64,000 bases of DNA, from contig NC_083641.1 of assembly GCF_963576545.1 (NCBI RefSeq), positions 21,892,023-21,956,022 on the forward strand, written 5' to 3'. Position 1 is the first letter of the stretch; each line of letters begins with the position of its first letter. The stretch comes from Limanda limanda. Its lineage: Eukaryota > Chordata > Actinopteri > Pleuronectiformes > Pleuronectidae. The notes beneath the pieces are model-generated. The model saw nothing but the letters and a program-made list of their open reading frames with translations. It ran no database searches and was not told the DNA's origin. The position numbers and the translations under genes were made by a program. Shown in pieces: positions 12,240-23,500 of the stretch.

Positions 12240-13699
12240 GGGACTTGGGAGAGTTCATTGTTGACTCCAAACAGCAAGAAGAGGAGGCAGCCCGCCCTTC
12301 GGATCAATCAGGGAGAGGATATTTCATCCTGTATAATGTGAGATGTTGACCTTTCATTGTACCCGTCAGTTTTCTTTCCTCTAATGCCAGAATGCTGTCC
12401 TAAAAAATCCATCGTCCCACCAGCCAGTGGTGGATGTGTTGTCCCAGTTTGAACATTTCTGAGTTTAGCATCTTCTAACGATGAATAAACATTGAAGATT
12501 TAGATTGTCTCATGTTAGTCTCTGAGCTTTGATATGAACATATAATTGCCTGTTGATGTATATATTTCTTATACATAAAACTTTTATTTACTCAGGAAAC
12601 CATAATAAGTAAGCACTTGTTGAAAACCCTGTGGAGATTTAGGGCCAAAATGAATTCATTACCTATAGTAAAATGAACATCAGTAGACTTTTTATCTGAA
12701 TATAAAATGTCAAATGGATTCCCAACATTTATAATGTAAAAGTAACCCTTCGTTTCTCATTTATGATCCATAAAACATTTTAAAAGTATTATTAAGGCTT
12801 TTTATTGCACCGTAGATTACCTTTATGACTTAGAGAGTGGTATTGTGATTTAATGTAAATGTACCCTGTAGTATTATCATTAAGTATATTAAAGCAATAC
12901 AACTTAATACATATATATAGGGATACTGTCTAAAATATGTTACATAACATAATCTAAGTACAGTACAAATGGAAAACACTGTCAGGTGCCTGGTATTTCC
13001 TTATTTCATTTTGCGTTGAAAGGTGCCGATTGAAGTTGAAACAGAGACACCATAATAATCTAAATTGAGCATCTCTGATTGTGATAATGCATCGAATAGT
13101 TTAACAAATAATGAGCCTTGAAACGCCTGGAGTGAAGGAAATCCTGTCTTTTCTGAGGGGCTGTTATCTGGCACCTGGATTTAGTAACTCTGGGAAATTG
13201 CTGTCTGAAGTAGTCGCTGAGACAAGTTGAAACAAAGTGGAGCCAGAGGAAATAAGTGAAAATTACCACATTTCATCAAATGGATGATGTCTAACAGTGT
13301 GAGAGCCTCTGAATGGATCTTTTTTGTAAATCTTTCGCTGTAACTTTGGTTATGAAAGGCAGAGCGACAGAGACAAAGCATATCCTTGTCTCTCTCACTG
13401 TCACCAACAAAATAAAACAAAGCGCCCTCTCACTCCATTTCCACCAACCTGCACTGCATAAAATACAGCTGCACTCACGTTGCCATCAATAAATGATCCT
13501 CCTCTCAACCACTGACCATGGCCAGCTTAAATAATTGAGCTGGATACTTGAATAAAGCTCTGATGCCCTAAAACAACACAAGGAAATGGTGTGAAGCTCC
13601 ACAGGACTTTTGGCTAAATACTAAATACAGTATGCAGTTAGCAGCCGTGAAAGCCAGAGAGAGAATGATCCGGAGAGAACAAATGCTCTGTAGGCCAAT

Positions 13700-13701
<2 letters not shown>
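10642..13701. other. AT-rich noncoding stretch
   Basis: I see no supportable gene. A purine-rich block of AGAAGA type lies at 11170-11250, and a (GA)n tract is listed separately. From about 12480 to 12980 the sequence is strongly AT-rich with many stops in all frames. Confidence 0.55.
12205..12240. repeat. (GA)n microsatellite
   Basis: This is a GA tract of about 26 bp followed by an interrupted GGGAGAGAGG end. Confidence 0.93.
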
Positions 13702-13742
<41 letters not shown>

Positions 13743-13780
13743 ACACACACACACACACACACAAACACACACGCACACAC
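13702..13780. repeat. Interrupted (CA)n microsatellite
   Basis: This is a CA tract of about 79 bp interrupted by CC at 13741, AAA near 13763 and a G near 13773. Interruptions usually mark an older, more stable tract. Confidence 0.96.
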
Positions 13781-14709
13781 CTAGTGCCTCGGGGGCTGCT
13801 GGATGAAGTTTGGTTTTTCCTCCTCATACTGGAGGCTATTCACCCTCTCACTGACTTTGGAGGTTCTGCTGCATCAGCGTGGGTGGAGGTGTTTGGAAAG
13901 ATATCACAGCCTTTGGTTAAAATCCGAAAACAAGATTCCCCACGTCGGTGTTACTCACGCTGTTTTAGATTGCGATGGTAATTATGAGCATGTGGGAACG
14001 GCTCGCATCTCCAGAGTTGATGAATTTTAAATTCCTCTACATTAAAGGTCCCATCGTATGAAAATTCCACTTTTGTAGTGCTTCTACACGTTAATTTGGG
14101 TATCCAAAAACTGTGGAAAAACACAACTCCCGCAATCTGGTGTGGTTTCTCTATGTCAGGAAGTATGCGCTAGCGAGCGTCCAATGGGGTTATGGGCATT
14201 CTTTACGTCATTGGCAGTTTTACGTCAGTGCAGAGACCCCCACCAACACTCGACCCACCAATCGATGGAACCACAATAGATTTAAGAACCACCCACTTTA
14301 TTGACCGTCCATCGGTTTGCGCCGCGATTGCATTCTTGCGAGCCTTGTAAACACTTGGATAAGCTATCTAGCAGCATGAAACGAATTCGACCACCGAGAG
14401 CCACCGCGTAGCCCATAGCCCGTAGCCTGGAGCCCGGGAGGCGAGAGCCCGGAGCCGGGAGAGTGAGCTGTTGGTGTTTTTTCCAGGTAGGAGCTCGGAG
14501 CTGCTTCACTGTGTTGATGCTGTGGTTATGCTGCCTCAACTGGATGTGACTTTGTTGTTAGCAGCAGCTAACGCTGGCTTCTGTGTGTGTGTTTTGCCCC
14601 GGTGGAAGCAGCATGTATGAATACAAAACAGCTTGCTGCTAGCGACGCTAACGCTAGCCTAGCGTTAGCTGCGGCACCGGCACCTCCGTGCACTGCCGCT
14701 GTCGGGTCC

Positions 14710-14847
14710 GGGACGTCCCGGTGAGGGCTCCCCGGAGGTGCCGCTGTTAGCTCCGGGGACGTCCCGGTGAGGGCTCCCCGGAGGTGCCGCTGTTAGCTCC
14801 GGGGACGTCCCGGTGAGGGCTTCCCGGAGGTGCCGCTGTTAGCTCTC
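14710..14847. repeat. 46-bp minisatellite, three copies
   Basis: Three tandem 46-bp units begin at 14710, 14756 and 14802, each starting GGGACGTCCCGGTGAGGGCT. The first two are nearly identical, and the third has a C-to-T change (CTTCCCGG) and a diverged end. Each unit holds the palindromes GGGACGTCCC and CCGG. The array is internal to the TTAA-flanked transposon. Confidence 0.95.
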
Positions 14848-15295
14848 GGAGTCTAGCTTGTGTGTGTGTATGTTTGTGGCGTCCCGGGCATGCAGCACGT
14901 TTACATAGAAAACAATGCACTCGGAGGCAAACCCGACTCGTAGCTTCTGTGTGTGTCTGTCTTTGTTAGAAACTAGCATTGGAACGTGTTCAAGGACCCC
15001 CCCCCCCCCCGGTCTCCGGTTGCATTGTACCGGTGCCAGGGGGCTCGCTCAGCGCCAGGGTGGCGAAGCGGAGGAGGAGGAGGAGGGGGGGAGAGAGCTG
15101 CACATTATAACTTTTGTGGCTCTTACAGATTTGCTCCACGCACCCCAAGCTGCACGAACCGGTGCCGGTCACCAGCAGCTCGCTGCCGCCTCCGTCGCTC
15201 GCTTTATAATAGACTCGTACCGGGGTTTTAAGTGCATTTCGCCGCAGAAGTTGCAGCAGTGTTAGCTTCCAAGGCTAGCCCCCACATCCCTTTGC

Positions 15296-15368
15296 CTGTG
15301 TGTGTCTGTGTCTATCTGTGTGTGTGCGTGTGTCTGTGTGTGCGTGTGTCTGTGTGTGTGTGTGTGCG
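15296..15368. repeat. Imperfect (TG)n tract
   Basis: This TG-rich tract has regular TC, CT and GC interruptions and lies inside the TTAA-flanked element. Confidence 0.9.
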
Positions 15369-15598
15369 AGCGCTCAGATACAATTATATACTGTATACAC
15401 ACATATCTAATGCATGTATTTAAATAAATGTACATCCTTATCAGAGGGTGTAGTAGTTTTAAAATTGTAGCTTCAATGAAGAAACACAACAAACAAATAC
15501 AGAAATATGTGCAGGACAGTGACTTAAAATTATTTGAACAACCTTACATATGCTAAGGAGAGATTTAAGACGTGAAAGTGGATGTGTGTGTGATTGAC

Positions 15599-15634
15599 GG
15601 GGGGGGGGGGCGGGGCGGTGAGAGGGGGGGGGGG
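15599..15634. repeat. Interrupted poly(G) tract
   Basis: G runs of about 12, 4 and 11 bases are separated by C and by CGGTGAGA-type spacers, inside the transposon. The runs could support a G-quadruplex on the plus strand. Confidence 0.9.
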
Positions 15635-15800
15635 ACTCAAAAGAGGTCAATCTTAAGAGGGCTGTTTTAGACAGGGTAAAAAGGCTGTTGTTTTAAATGA
15701 TCCTTGTGGTATTTTGACCAAAAAATGTTACAGACATTTCATTAAGACCCCAAGGAACCATATCAACTGTGGTGAAATGGGCATACGAGGGGACCTTTAA

Positions 15801-17979
15801 AGCAGGGGTATGAAGTGGTGATGCATTCGTGCATTACGGCGTCGTGCACTTATGTAGACACCATTTTCCCACTCGTACAGAAATACACACGCTGTTAAAA
15901 TTCAACCACTGCTATTCGAAGTATTTCACGGTGTCAAGAAATCCTGCATGCGAGTAAAAATACATAAAAATCAATTTAGGAAGCTTAAGGCGTCAATGTT
16001 ATCTGATCTGTAGATGAATTACTGTTAATTAATGCACAGCATGGGCTACATTACACTGCCACCAAGAATTGATAACAGCACATATACCAGATAATTACCT
16101 CTAAGAGATATTATTGAGGTGAAATACAGAATAACAATAATGATAAAGTTATATTTATTCATACGGCACCTTTCAAAACACAGTAACGAGTTCCTTAATG
16201 AATTCAAAAACAATATTACGAGTGAAAAACTGAAGGGTTAGAAAACAATTGGATTTCTGCTGCTTATATAAATACAGTCCATGATGTTTAAAACAAGCAC
16301 AAGCTGCGTTCTTTGCATGATTCAGTGACTTAAAAAATCCCTGCAGTTGTGTCAAACCTGTTGTTGTTCCTGCCAGAGCTGAACTGCAGTACACAAGCTT
16401 TTCATCACGTTGTGTTACATCAGTCTACGCTGCAGTGTGTGTCTTCGAGCTGTTTCTAATTAATTTTTGACAACAATGGAAGCCAGTGACTGGCAGGACT
16501 AGAGTCGCAGAGAAAGTAGCCGATTCTGACTGTGAAAAATACAGCACGCTGGTGAGTTTAGTTCTTTTTTTTGTTCCAGAAGACTAGACAACATCAATGT
16601 CATCGCCATATCAAAAAGAGAGTTTTTCCTATTGGTCGAGACAGCCTCTCCTCCCACGTACTGAAAATGTTTAATGAATCTCAGGTCTGAAATCACACTG
16701 TAAATGGTTTGAGGGGTCCTGTCTTTTTTATGACTTTAAACAAACGCTGGTGGACTCTGTGGTCAGTGGGTTTTTGATGATGTTAAAAGTGTAAATCTCT
16801 CTTCTGGGACCGAGAATAAAAAAGCCTGTGGTATCTTGATTTCCCCTTTTCCTTTTTTTTTTTATATTGGACAGAGGAAAAGGCTCCTTGTAGACCACTT
16901 AATGGCCTTTCACCCCTCGAGTCCTCCAGCCGATTTTTAATGGTATTTTTCTTATGCACTGTGCAAAGGTTAATGTATGTATGCACGGACGGTGCAGTGA
17001 GCATGGATGATATGTTACAATACATAGTTATAGCATGGGAATAAGAGACAGGGACAGGAGTAGTGCCACTGGTGAGTGGGAGAGAGAAGAGGAGAAAGAA
17101 CCAGAGGAGAGAAAGTGAAAGGTCACATCTACAGTCATTGATGCTTTCCTTTGTTTTGGCTGCATGATGAAGGTTATGCGAGTCTTAACGAGAAGCGTTC
17201 GACAGATGAGAAGTCTGATGAATGTTTTCGGTGACCCGGAGCTGCCTGAAATTGAGACTGTTGAGAAAACACAAAATATCCCGATCTGCAGTCAAATCAA
17301 AATTGTCTGATGGAGGTGTAACGTGGTCAAACTGTTAGAGAGCGCGGCTTGTCACCGGAAAGAAATGTAATGCCCCCTGACGAGCAGATAAAAGACCGAA
17401 GGGGAAAGTAATGAATCAAGTTTATTCCTCTCTGCCCAAACAATCCCTGTTAATGATCTTCTGAGAGAAGCAGTGAACCCACAATTGCCCCGGAAGGGAC
17501 GTGGTGACTAATAGCGATGGTCTGTGGTCGCTGGCGTCCCAGGTGTAAATGTGTGTCGACTGTTTAGCGGGGCCAATAAAGAGAAAGGGCAAGCTTGCTC
17601 AGTCAACTTTCTCCTGGTAAATAAATAATGTTTTTTTAAAATGGCAGGAGGCACAGTGAGTGCCACATAGTAATGGAACACATAAAGGCCTATAACTCAA
17701 AATAATATGCTAAGACAGAGAGGAAAGCGTAACCCTAGATTTACAGATGCTCGAGATGTACTGTCTGCAAAAAAGATAATTACAAAGTCACCCAATCGTT
17801 TCATATTTGATCTGTATATTTCTCACCATATCATGGCCCAAAGTGCAGTGAAATAGAGTGTTTTCCATAATATTTTCTCATTCTTTAAAACCAGTTGTGC
17901 AAAGTGTGAATTGAAAAGCAGAGCATCTTTCAATCCTAAACAGTTCAATCCCAGAAAAATGACACTTTGAAGTGTGTTT
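15801..17979. other. Noncoding stretch with one SINE/LINE tail remnant
   Basis: I see no supportable gene. The remnant at about 16139-16250 is listed separately. A poly(T) run lies at 16853-16863. Confidence 0.5.
16139..16250 (-). mobile_element. SINE/LINE 3'-tail remnant
   Basis: The stretch TTATATTTATTCATACGGCA followed by CCTTTCAAAACACAG is a mutated form of the very common teleost tail that reads roughly 'TTTATTTATATAGCACCTTTC'. That sequence is the reverse complement of the 3' end shared by L2-like LINEs and their SINEs. Only the tail region is recognisable and the other boundary is uncertain. Confidence 0.5.
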
Positions 17980-18135
17980 TGACTTTTTAAGTTTCGCCCG
18001 CGTCCCATCCGCCAACATGGAGGAGGCAAAACTTATGACTTAGACTGCAGCCAGCCACCAGGGGGCAATCGAGACGCTTTGGCTTCACTCTTTGGAAGCT
18101 GAAATGTCGTCCGTCTTCATAAACAGACATATCAT
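17980..18135. mobile_element. Dispersed teleost repeat fragment containing a CTCF core
   Basis: The block with CAACATGGAGGAGGCAAAAC, then ACTGCAGCCAGCCACCAGGG, then TTTGGCTTCACTCTTTGGAA and ATGTCGTCCGTCTTCATAAA closely resembles a repeat that I know to be abundant in percomorph genomes. I cannot name its family with certainty, and no terminal repeats are visible, so it is probably a fragment. It has no coding capacity. Confidence 0.6.
18052..18070 (+). promoter_or_regulatory. Near-consensus CTCF motif inside a repeat
   Basis: The sequence GCCACCAGGGGGCAATC contains CCACCAGGGGGC, identical to the core of the known vertebrate CTCF consensus, with divergence only in the flanks. It belongs to the dispersed repeat around it, so equivalent sites should recur elsewhere in this genome. 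Occupancy is an inference. Confidence 0.6.
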
Positions 18136-18514
18136 GAGCTCAAAGGTCAAATAAATCAAAACTGATCAAACCAATCAGACCAAATTTTGGTCACTAATGA
18201 TGTCATCTATCTGCAATTAAAAACGTCATCGTTTCTGCACAATAAAAACATTTCACATCCATGAAAATAAAGAGAAGTAGTATTGATATACAGATACATT
18301 TCCTTGGTACTTAAACTTTAGGTTATTATGAATCAAATCAGGTCTATTTGCCGCCATCTTTTATTGAGTCAAATGTGTCTTTTTATTCCTTTCCTGCACT
18401 GCACTGTAACTTCCATTCTCATATTTGATCCCTTCTATTTTACTTTAGCTTATTTTGTATGCTCTTAACCATAATAACCAATTTTCTTTTTTTTAAACCT
18501 GAACGTACCTTTAT

Positions 18515-18590
18515 GACATTTTGTCCTAATGTTTTTGAAGCTCTTTGGTAAAAAGCGTGAAGTAAAATGGAAATTGAATAAAACAGAAAC
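18515..18590 (+). mobile_element. Possible SINE/LINE tail remnant
   Basis: TTTTTGAAGCTCTTTGGTAA followed by AAAGCG and ATTGAATAAAAC resembles the teleost tail pattern 'GTAAAGCACTTTGGT...AAAAGCGCT...AAATAAA' near the 3' end of L2-like elements. It is degraded and its boundaries are unclear. Confidence 0.3.
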
Positions 18591-19388
18591 ATCAGGGTAC
18601 AATTTTCACACTGTTCTTGCTCTCACTCCTCATTTGCCATTTTTCTTTCATTTTTATCCTTTGACTGACTCTTTGAACAATACACTCATTTTATAGAATA
18701 GGCTGCGTGATGATATGTTTTTCTCCTTTTATGCATCTAACCATTTAATTTCAGATAAGGAGACACTCCGGAGATTTGATTTCCGTTTCGTGGGGAATTA
18801 TGATCTCAACACGTTTTTGTGAATGTCCCACGTTGATCAAACATTTAATAGAACAATATATTTTCTTAATCACAGCTGATATCTGTGCAATGTTTCCAAT
18901 GTACAACTGACACTTGAGAAATGAAATGTCAGAGTTGTGTCAACTTGAGACATGGGATATGAGAATAAACCTGAGTGGACCGCGAGTTAATCTAAATGTA
19001 AATATTTCTATATAATCTCCATGTGTTCATACATTTATGGATGTATTCAAGGTCACTAGCGGGCCTGTCGCCGGCTGTGTGACTGAACAGAAGGGATTCT
19101 GGCAGCGGTGTTTTGTAGCTTTAACTAATTCCAGCCCCACTGTCATGCTTTAATACCTTTCTCATGTACCTTCCCTTCATTCTGGACACACTTCTGAGGG
19201 AAGAACAGGGAGTCGTCAATGGAACACATTCAAATTCACTCATTCAAATTCACTCATTCTTTCCCTTTACACTCATCTGAAGTGTTACTCTCATGTAATA
19301 CAATGCAGAGGCTTAAAAATAACGAGTATTTGCCGAGCTGCATTTTAATGTGGCGTTTCCCCTGACCACACCATTTGAGTTTCCATCT

Positions 19389-19432
19389 TCAATCAATCAA
19401 TCAATCAAGTTTTATTTGTATAGCTATATCTT
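19389..19432 (-). mobile_element. SINE/LINE tail with (CAAT)n
   Basis: Repeated CAAT units (CAATCAATCAATCAATCAAG) run directly into TTTTATTTGTATAGC, the reverse complement of the shared 3' tail of teleost L2-like LINEs and SINEs, where a short tandem repeat marks the insertion end. The rest of the element is not recognisable to the right. Confidence 0.6.
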
Positions 19433-20482
19433 ACCTTGTCTTTTATTGTTTGTTTTTTAAACACCGTATTAATGAGAAACCAGTCAAAAATAGCATTAGT
19501 ACAAAAAAACAAAGCAAATAATTTGAACTTTAACTTTTAAGTGCTCAAAATACGTTGAGCATTTTTTGTCCGTCAACATATTTGCTCTTTGGATGCCCTG
19601 TAGGCACATTAAACTTTCTTCCCTTCAGGCATATAAATTCCTGCTTATCTGTGTAAATGTCAAGGTCGTGCTGTTAATCTCATAGCCGGTACGTTTGTTT
19701 AACAGTCAGTTCCTGGAAAGTCGTTTCTTCCTGAAGAATCTGCACATCTCAAGTTGCCTTTGCGTTACGCTGAGTGATAAGGACACTGCCCATCTTGGTC
19801 ACCATATGAGCTCGTTCAGGCGGAGCAGCGTTCTGCGAGGATGCTGTCACAGCTTGTCCGGTAGATAAGTCACATGCTGGAAACTCCTGTCCCCTCTTTT
19901 GTCTTTGTCTCTGTGGAGTCGGATTAATTCACAGTCTGCCACAGCGAGCCAGGACAAAACTCAACGGCTCCGTCAACAGTTCAGGTTCGGTATGGCTGTG
20001 AAATAAAGTATGTCAGGGTAAAAGATCTCCTTAGGTTTTTGAGCAGGATCTTGACGGCTGTGAGAGGGAGCTCTCATCAAGGGCTCTCCCTAATTACCCA
20101 GCATTCAGAGCTCCTTGGTGCAGCTTGTACTCTACCATCCAGCTTTCTGTCTTACTGACATATGCCCACAAGCCTCTTCCCTGCTTCATATCTCAGAGGT
20201 AGCTGGCAGGGTGAACTTTATCCGCTCCCCATCAGACAGGACTCCCCCTGAAGGTGCCCCGGCTTTGAAGCTCGCTGCCAAGACCCATGCCTGTTTTAGT
20301 TGCCTGATAGCCAAGTGGCCTTGCTGGAGTTCGAGCTGCAGCCTCCCACCCCCCGGGTAGCCACCGGCTCTGATGCACCGCTGTGGGTCTAGCTGGATGT
20401 GGATCTTGGTGTGGATTCTCCCTCTCATCTATCCCACTGTAGTAGACACACATAATACATATTTATCTTTAAGCTCCTCGCA

Positions 20483-20513
20483 TCTCTCTCTCTCTCTCGC
20501 TCTCTCTCTCTCT
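20483..20513. repeat. (CT)n microsatellite
   Basis: This is a CT tract of about 31 bp with one CG interruption. Confidence 0.93.
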
Positions 20514-23500
20514 GCCAAACTTTTCAAAACAGACCACGGCTGATGTTCATCAAAAACATATGGGCTCACTTTGCAGATCCCTATGGCAACAAGAGGAGTG
20601 GGAAAGATCAATGTGGGAAATCGAAGGTGTCGTTGAAAACTGTTGTAAAACCAGTGTGAACAGCTGCATTCAATGAAACGTAGCTAAACTCTGCACAGAG
20701 AGTCGCTAAATATCACAAGAGGGCAAATTAGACGAATCAGCATATACGCTACATCATCCCATTGTATTTTTGTTCTACTTATAGAGTCCTCCAGTTTCAG
20801 CCATCTACCTGTTTTCTGCTCTTTGCGCTCACACAATTCCAAGGAAAGCTGTTTTCATTTTGGTGTTTTTCTTGTTCTATGAAAATATGAAATGAAGTTG
20901 GAAGTAGTGATGGAAACATGGCACCAGCAGTCACTTCCAGAACATGTCCAAACTGCAGCGCTGCAAAAAAAGATTTATTATTGCAATATCATTTGACATA
21001 CAATGGCTGTGCTGTTGCTGTGCATTTTATGTCAGCCGCCATGCAGTCAATTGGATTAGATACACACAACCTTACAGGGTGGGACTGGTGACTCTCCTCT
21101 ACAGACAGTAGTAAAAAATACCCCAAGTTCTCTACATTTGAGCATTTTTGGGAAAAAAATTGAGTACCGGGATCACGTCAGTAAATCTGGTGACAAAGTC
21201 GGCAACACTGTGGTAGAATGACCCCTTGAAGACTTAATAGAAACAATGAAGAAAACCCAGGACTGAGCCGGCCGATCAATTGTGAAACTTCATCGTTCAG
21301 ATAGTCAGCGACAGATAATTGAACTTAGAGTTCTGGCCCCGCTGTCACAATCCAGCCCAAAACTGGATTTATGTCTAGGTTGCAAGAGCAAGTTACATTT
21401 TTTTTTCCTATTGCTTTCTTACCTCTATTTGTCTTGGCATTTTCTTTGCCCATTTGTAGGGGAAGCAGCCAGAACACTGCGTCAGGGAGATGGTGAATTA
21501 ATGATGCAGGAAGCTCTGGCCAGTGCTACGAGCCGACTACTGGGGGACAGGGCAGGGACAGATTGGAACATGGAGACCCAGCCACGGTGTTCAACAAACC
21601 CAGACATGTTTCATACCTCGGCGGCGAAGCCTTATGGCTTATCTGGCAACGCAGGCTTTTCATTTCGTTGAATTAATTTGTCTGTTTGCCTTTTGTTTTG
21701 CAGTGTGCTCACATATTCATTTATTCACAATGGAATGCGCATCATGGTATAAGCGGATGTCTCATCATTGTCATTCAATTGGAGACAGAGCACGTACTTA
21801 ACAAGCAAAAGCTCGTTAGATTAATTTTGTTTTCCTTTTTTTTTTTTTTTTCAAAGCACTCTCTCCCCATCCAATTGTGAAATATGAACACAGAATGACT
21901 CTGTGATGCACAGTATCACGGCCTTGAGTCGGCGTCATGTCAAAAATAATAATGGCATTACAGTAATGATTAGGGAGTGGAGCCATTTGTTGCCATTGCA
22001 GAGTCTTCATGTTGATGTTTTTCAGCCGGAGCAGTTGTGAATGTGACAATGTTCCTAGCTCGTTCTTTCTTTTTTCCAGTCATGTCTCCATTAATCCGTC
22101 CGTCCTCCACCAAGTAATCTGTTTAAGGGGTTGTGGTGCCAGTCGGGAGCAGACCAGATGTTATTTTCTACAGCTTCAATACAACTTACTGTGATTTTTG
22201 AGACGCCGCCCTGGTTCAGACTGAAACCTCATCACTGATAACTCGTTATTTTTCTACCAAAATCTCACAGATGACCGTAAATTAAGATTCTCGATCTGTG
22301 GCCCACGCTCCCTTTCCCTCCGAATGTATCTCAACACAAAACCTACAATAACCGCAGCCGACACCCACCATTAATCCCAGGATCCTACTTACTGTCACAC
22401 ATGAGTAAGATTTGAAGACATGTTATCCCCTCTCACGTGGATGGAGAAACCAGAAAATCCTCACACTTTAAGGTGCCGATGCTCATCCCGACTCGTCGCG
22501 CTCAACTGCGAAAATGTGCCAGCGCACGGCGAAGATCAAAAGCCACTTAAGCCAGAAGGAAGGCGTCATCTGCACACAGCAATCCCAGCTCAATCAAAAT
22601 GTCATAGGAAGCTCAGCAGGGTGCAACCTTGACAGTGTGCATAACAGTATCACAACCTGGACTGAACCCGGCTCTCGTCTTAAGGCCAAATGACTCCCTG
22701 CGGCGGAGATTTCCAAAAGGAATAAATTCGCAAAATGTGATAGGAAGTGGATTCTCTCCATTATCTAAAGGAGCATTATAATAAAAGTTGTTTTTTTGTG
22801 TCCTAACTGTCAGATAATAACCTCCAATGCACCTGTGAGGGTTTCTAAGCATTCTGGCACCAACTCAACTGTTACTTTTCCCTCACACTCTCCCAAAGGT
22901 TCAATAATCGTATCCTTTCAGCCACTAACCAGAGCTGGAGGTAAGGGGTAGAATTAAGATCCCCTGATAGATTTAGAAATCTGCTTTCAGGGTTTTATTG
23001 CTGCAAACTTTGTCTGGTACAGGTTTTTGTCGGACAAAACTTGCCTTAGATCAAATACTCAATTTTAACTTCACTCATGAGCAAGTAACCCTGATGATTA
23101 GACTCTCTCTTTACATAAGAAATAGGGGTCACCACTTCAATCTTCAGGCCAAGGAAGCAGCTCTCAATATTCACATGTCATTTGCAGAAGTAGGTTTTCC
23201 CGTCTTCGAAGCACTGGCCTCACTTTTCCTCTGCTGTTGATATTGACTGCAGGCTCATCAAACTATTCCTAACACAGTTATGTTCCCTAATATAGTGGCA
23301 CTTCTGAGATTTCCCCACAGACGAGGAACAGAGCTGAGGTGGATACCGATGTTTCTCGTAATTGAAATTAACAATCTCATACCCACGAACCCTCAGAATC
23401 GCAGCCTAATTGTCTACCTCATTAAAAAACATGTGTTGCGTCTTTGCCATCTCCACCAGGTTCTTGTATTAAACTGGATTACTGCTGCTGCGGCACAGAG

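Larger units (their letters stand above)
14042..15800. mobile_element. TTAA-flanked non-autonomous DNA transposon (about 1.76 kb)
   Basis: The left tip reads TTAAAGGTCCCATCGTATG and the right tip is its inverted copy with one mismatch (TTAAAGGTCCCCTCGTATG on the minus strand), followed by looser inverted similarity. The shared TTAA at both edges is the target duplication expected of Kolobok or piggyBac elements; a TA duplication with a longer repeat (Tc1/mariner type) cannot be excluded. There is no transposase frame. The interior from about 14340 to 15270 is unusually GC- and CpG-rich compared with its surroundings and holds a 46-bp minisatellite, several GCTAGC/GTTAGC-type repeats, a C15 run, a TG-rich tract and long G runs. 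The open frames at 14915-15265 are by-products of this base composition. Insertion history cannot be dated without other copies. Confidence 0.8.
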
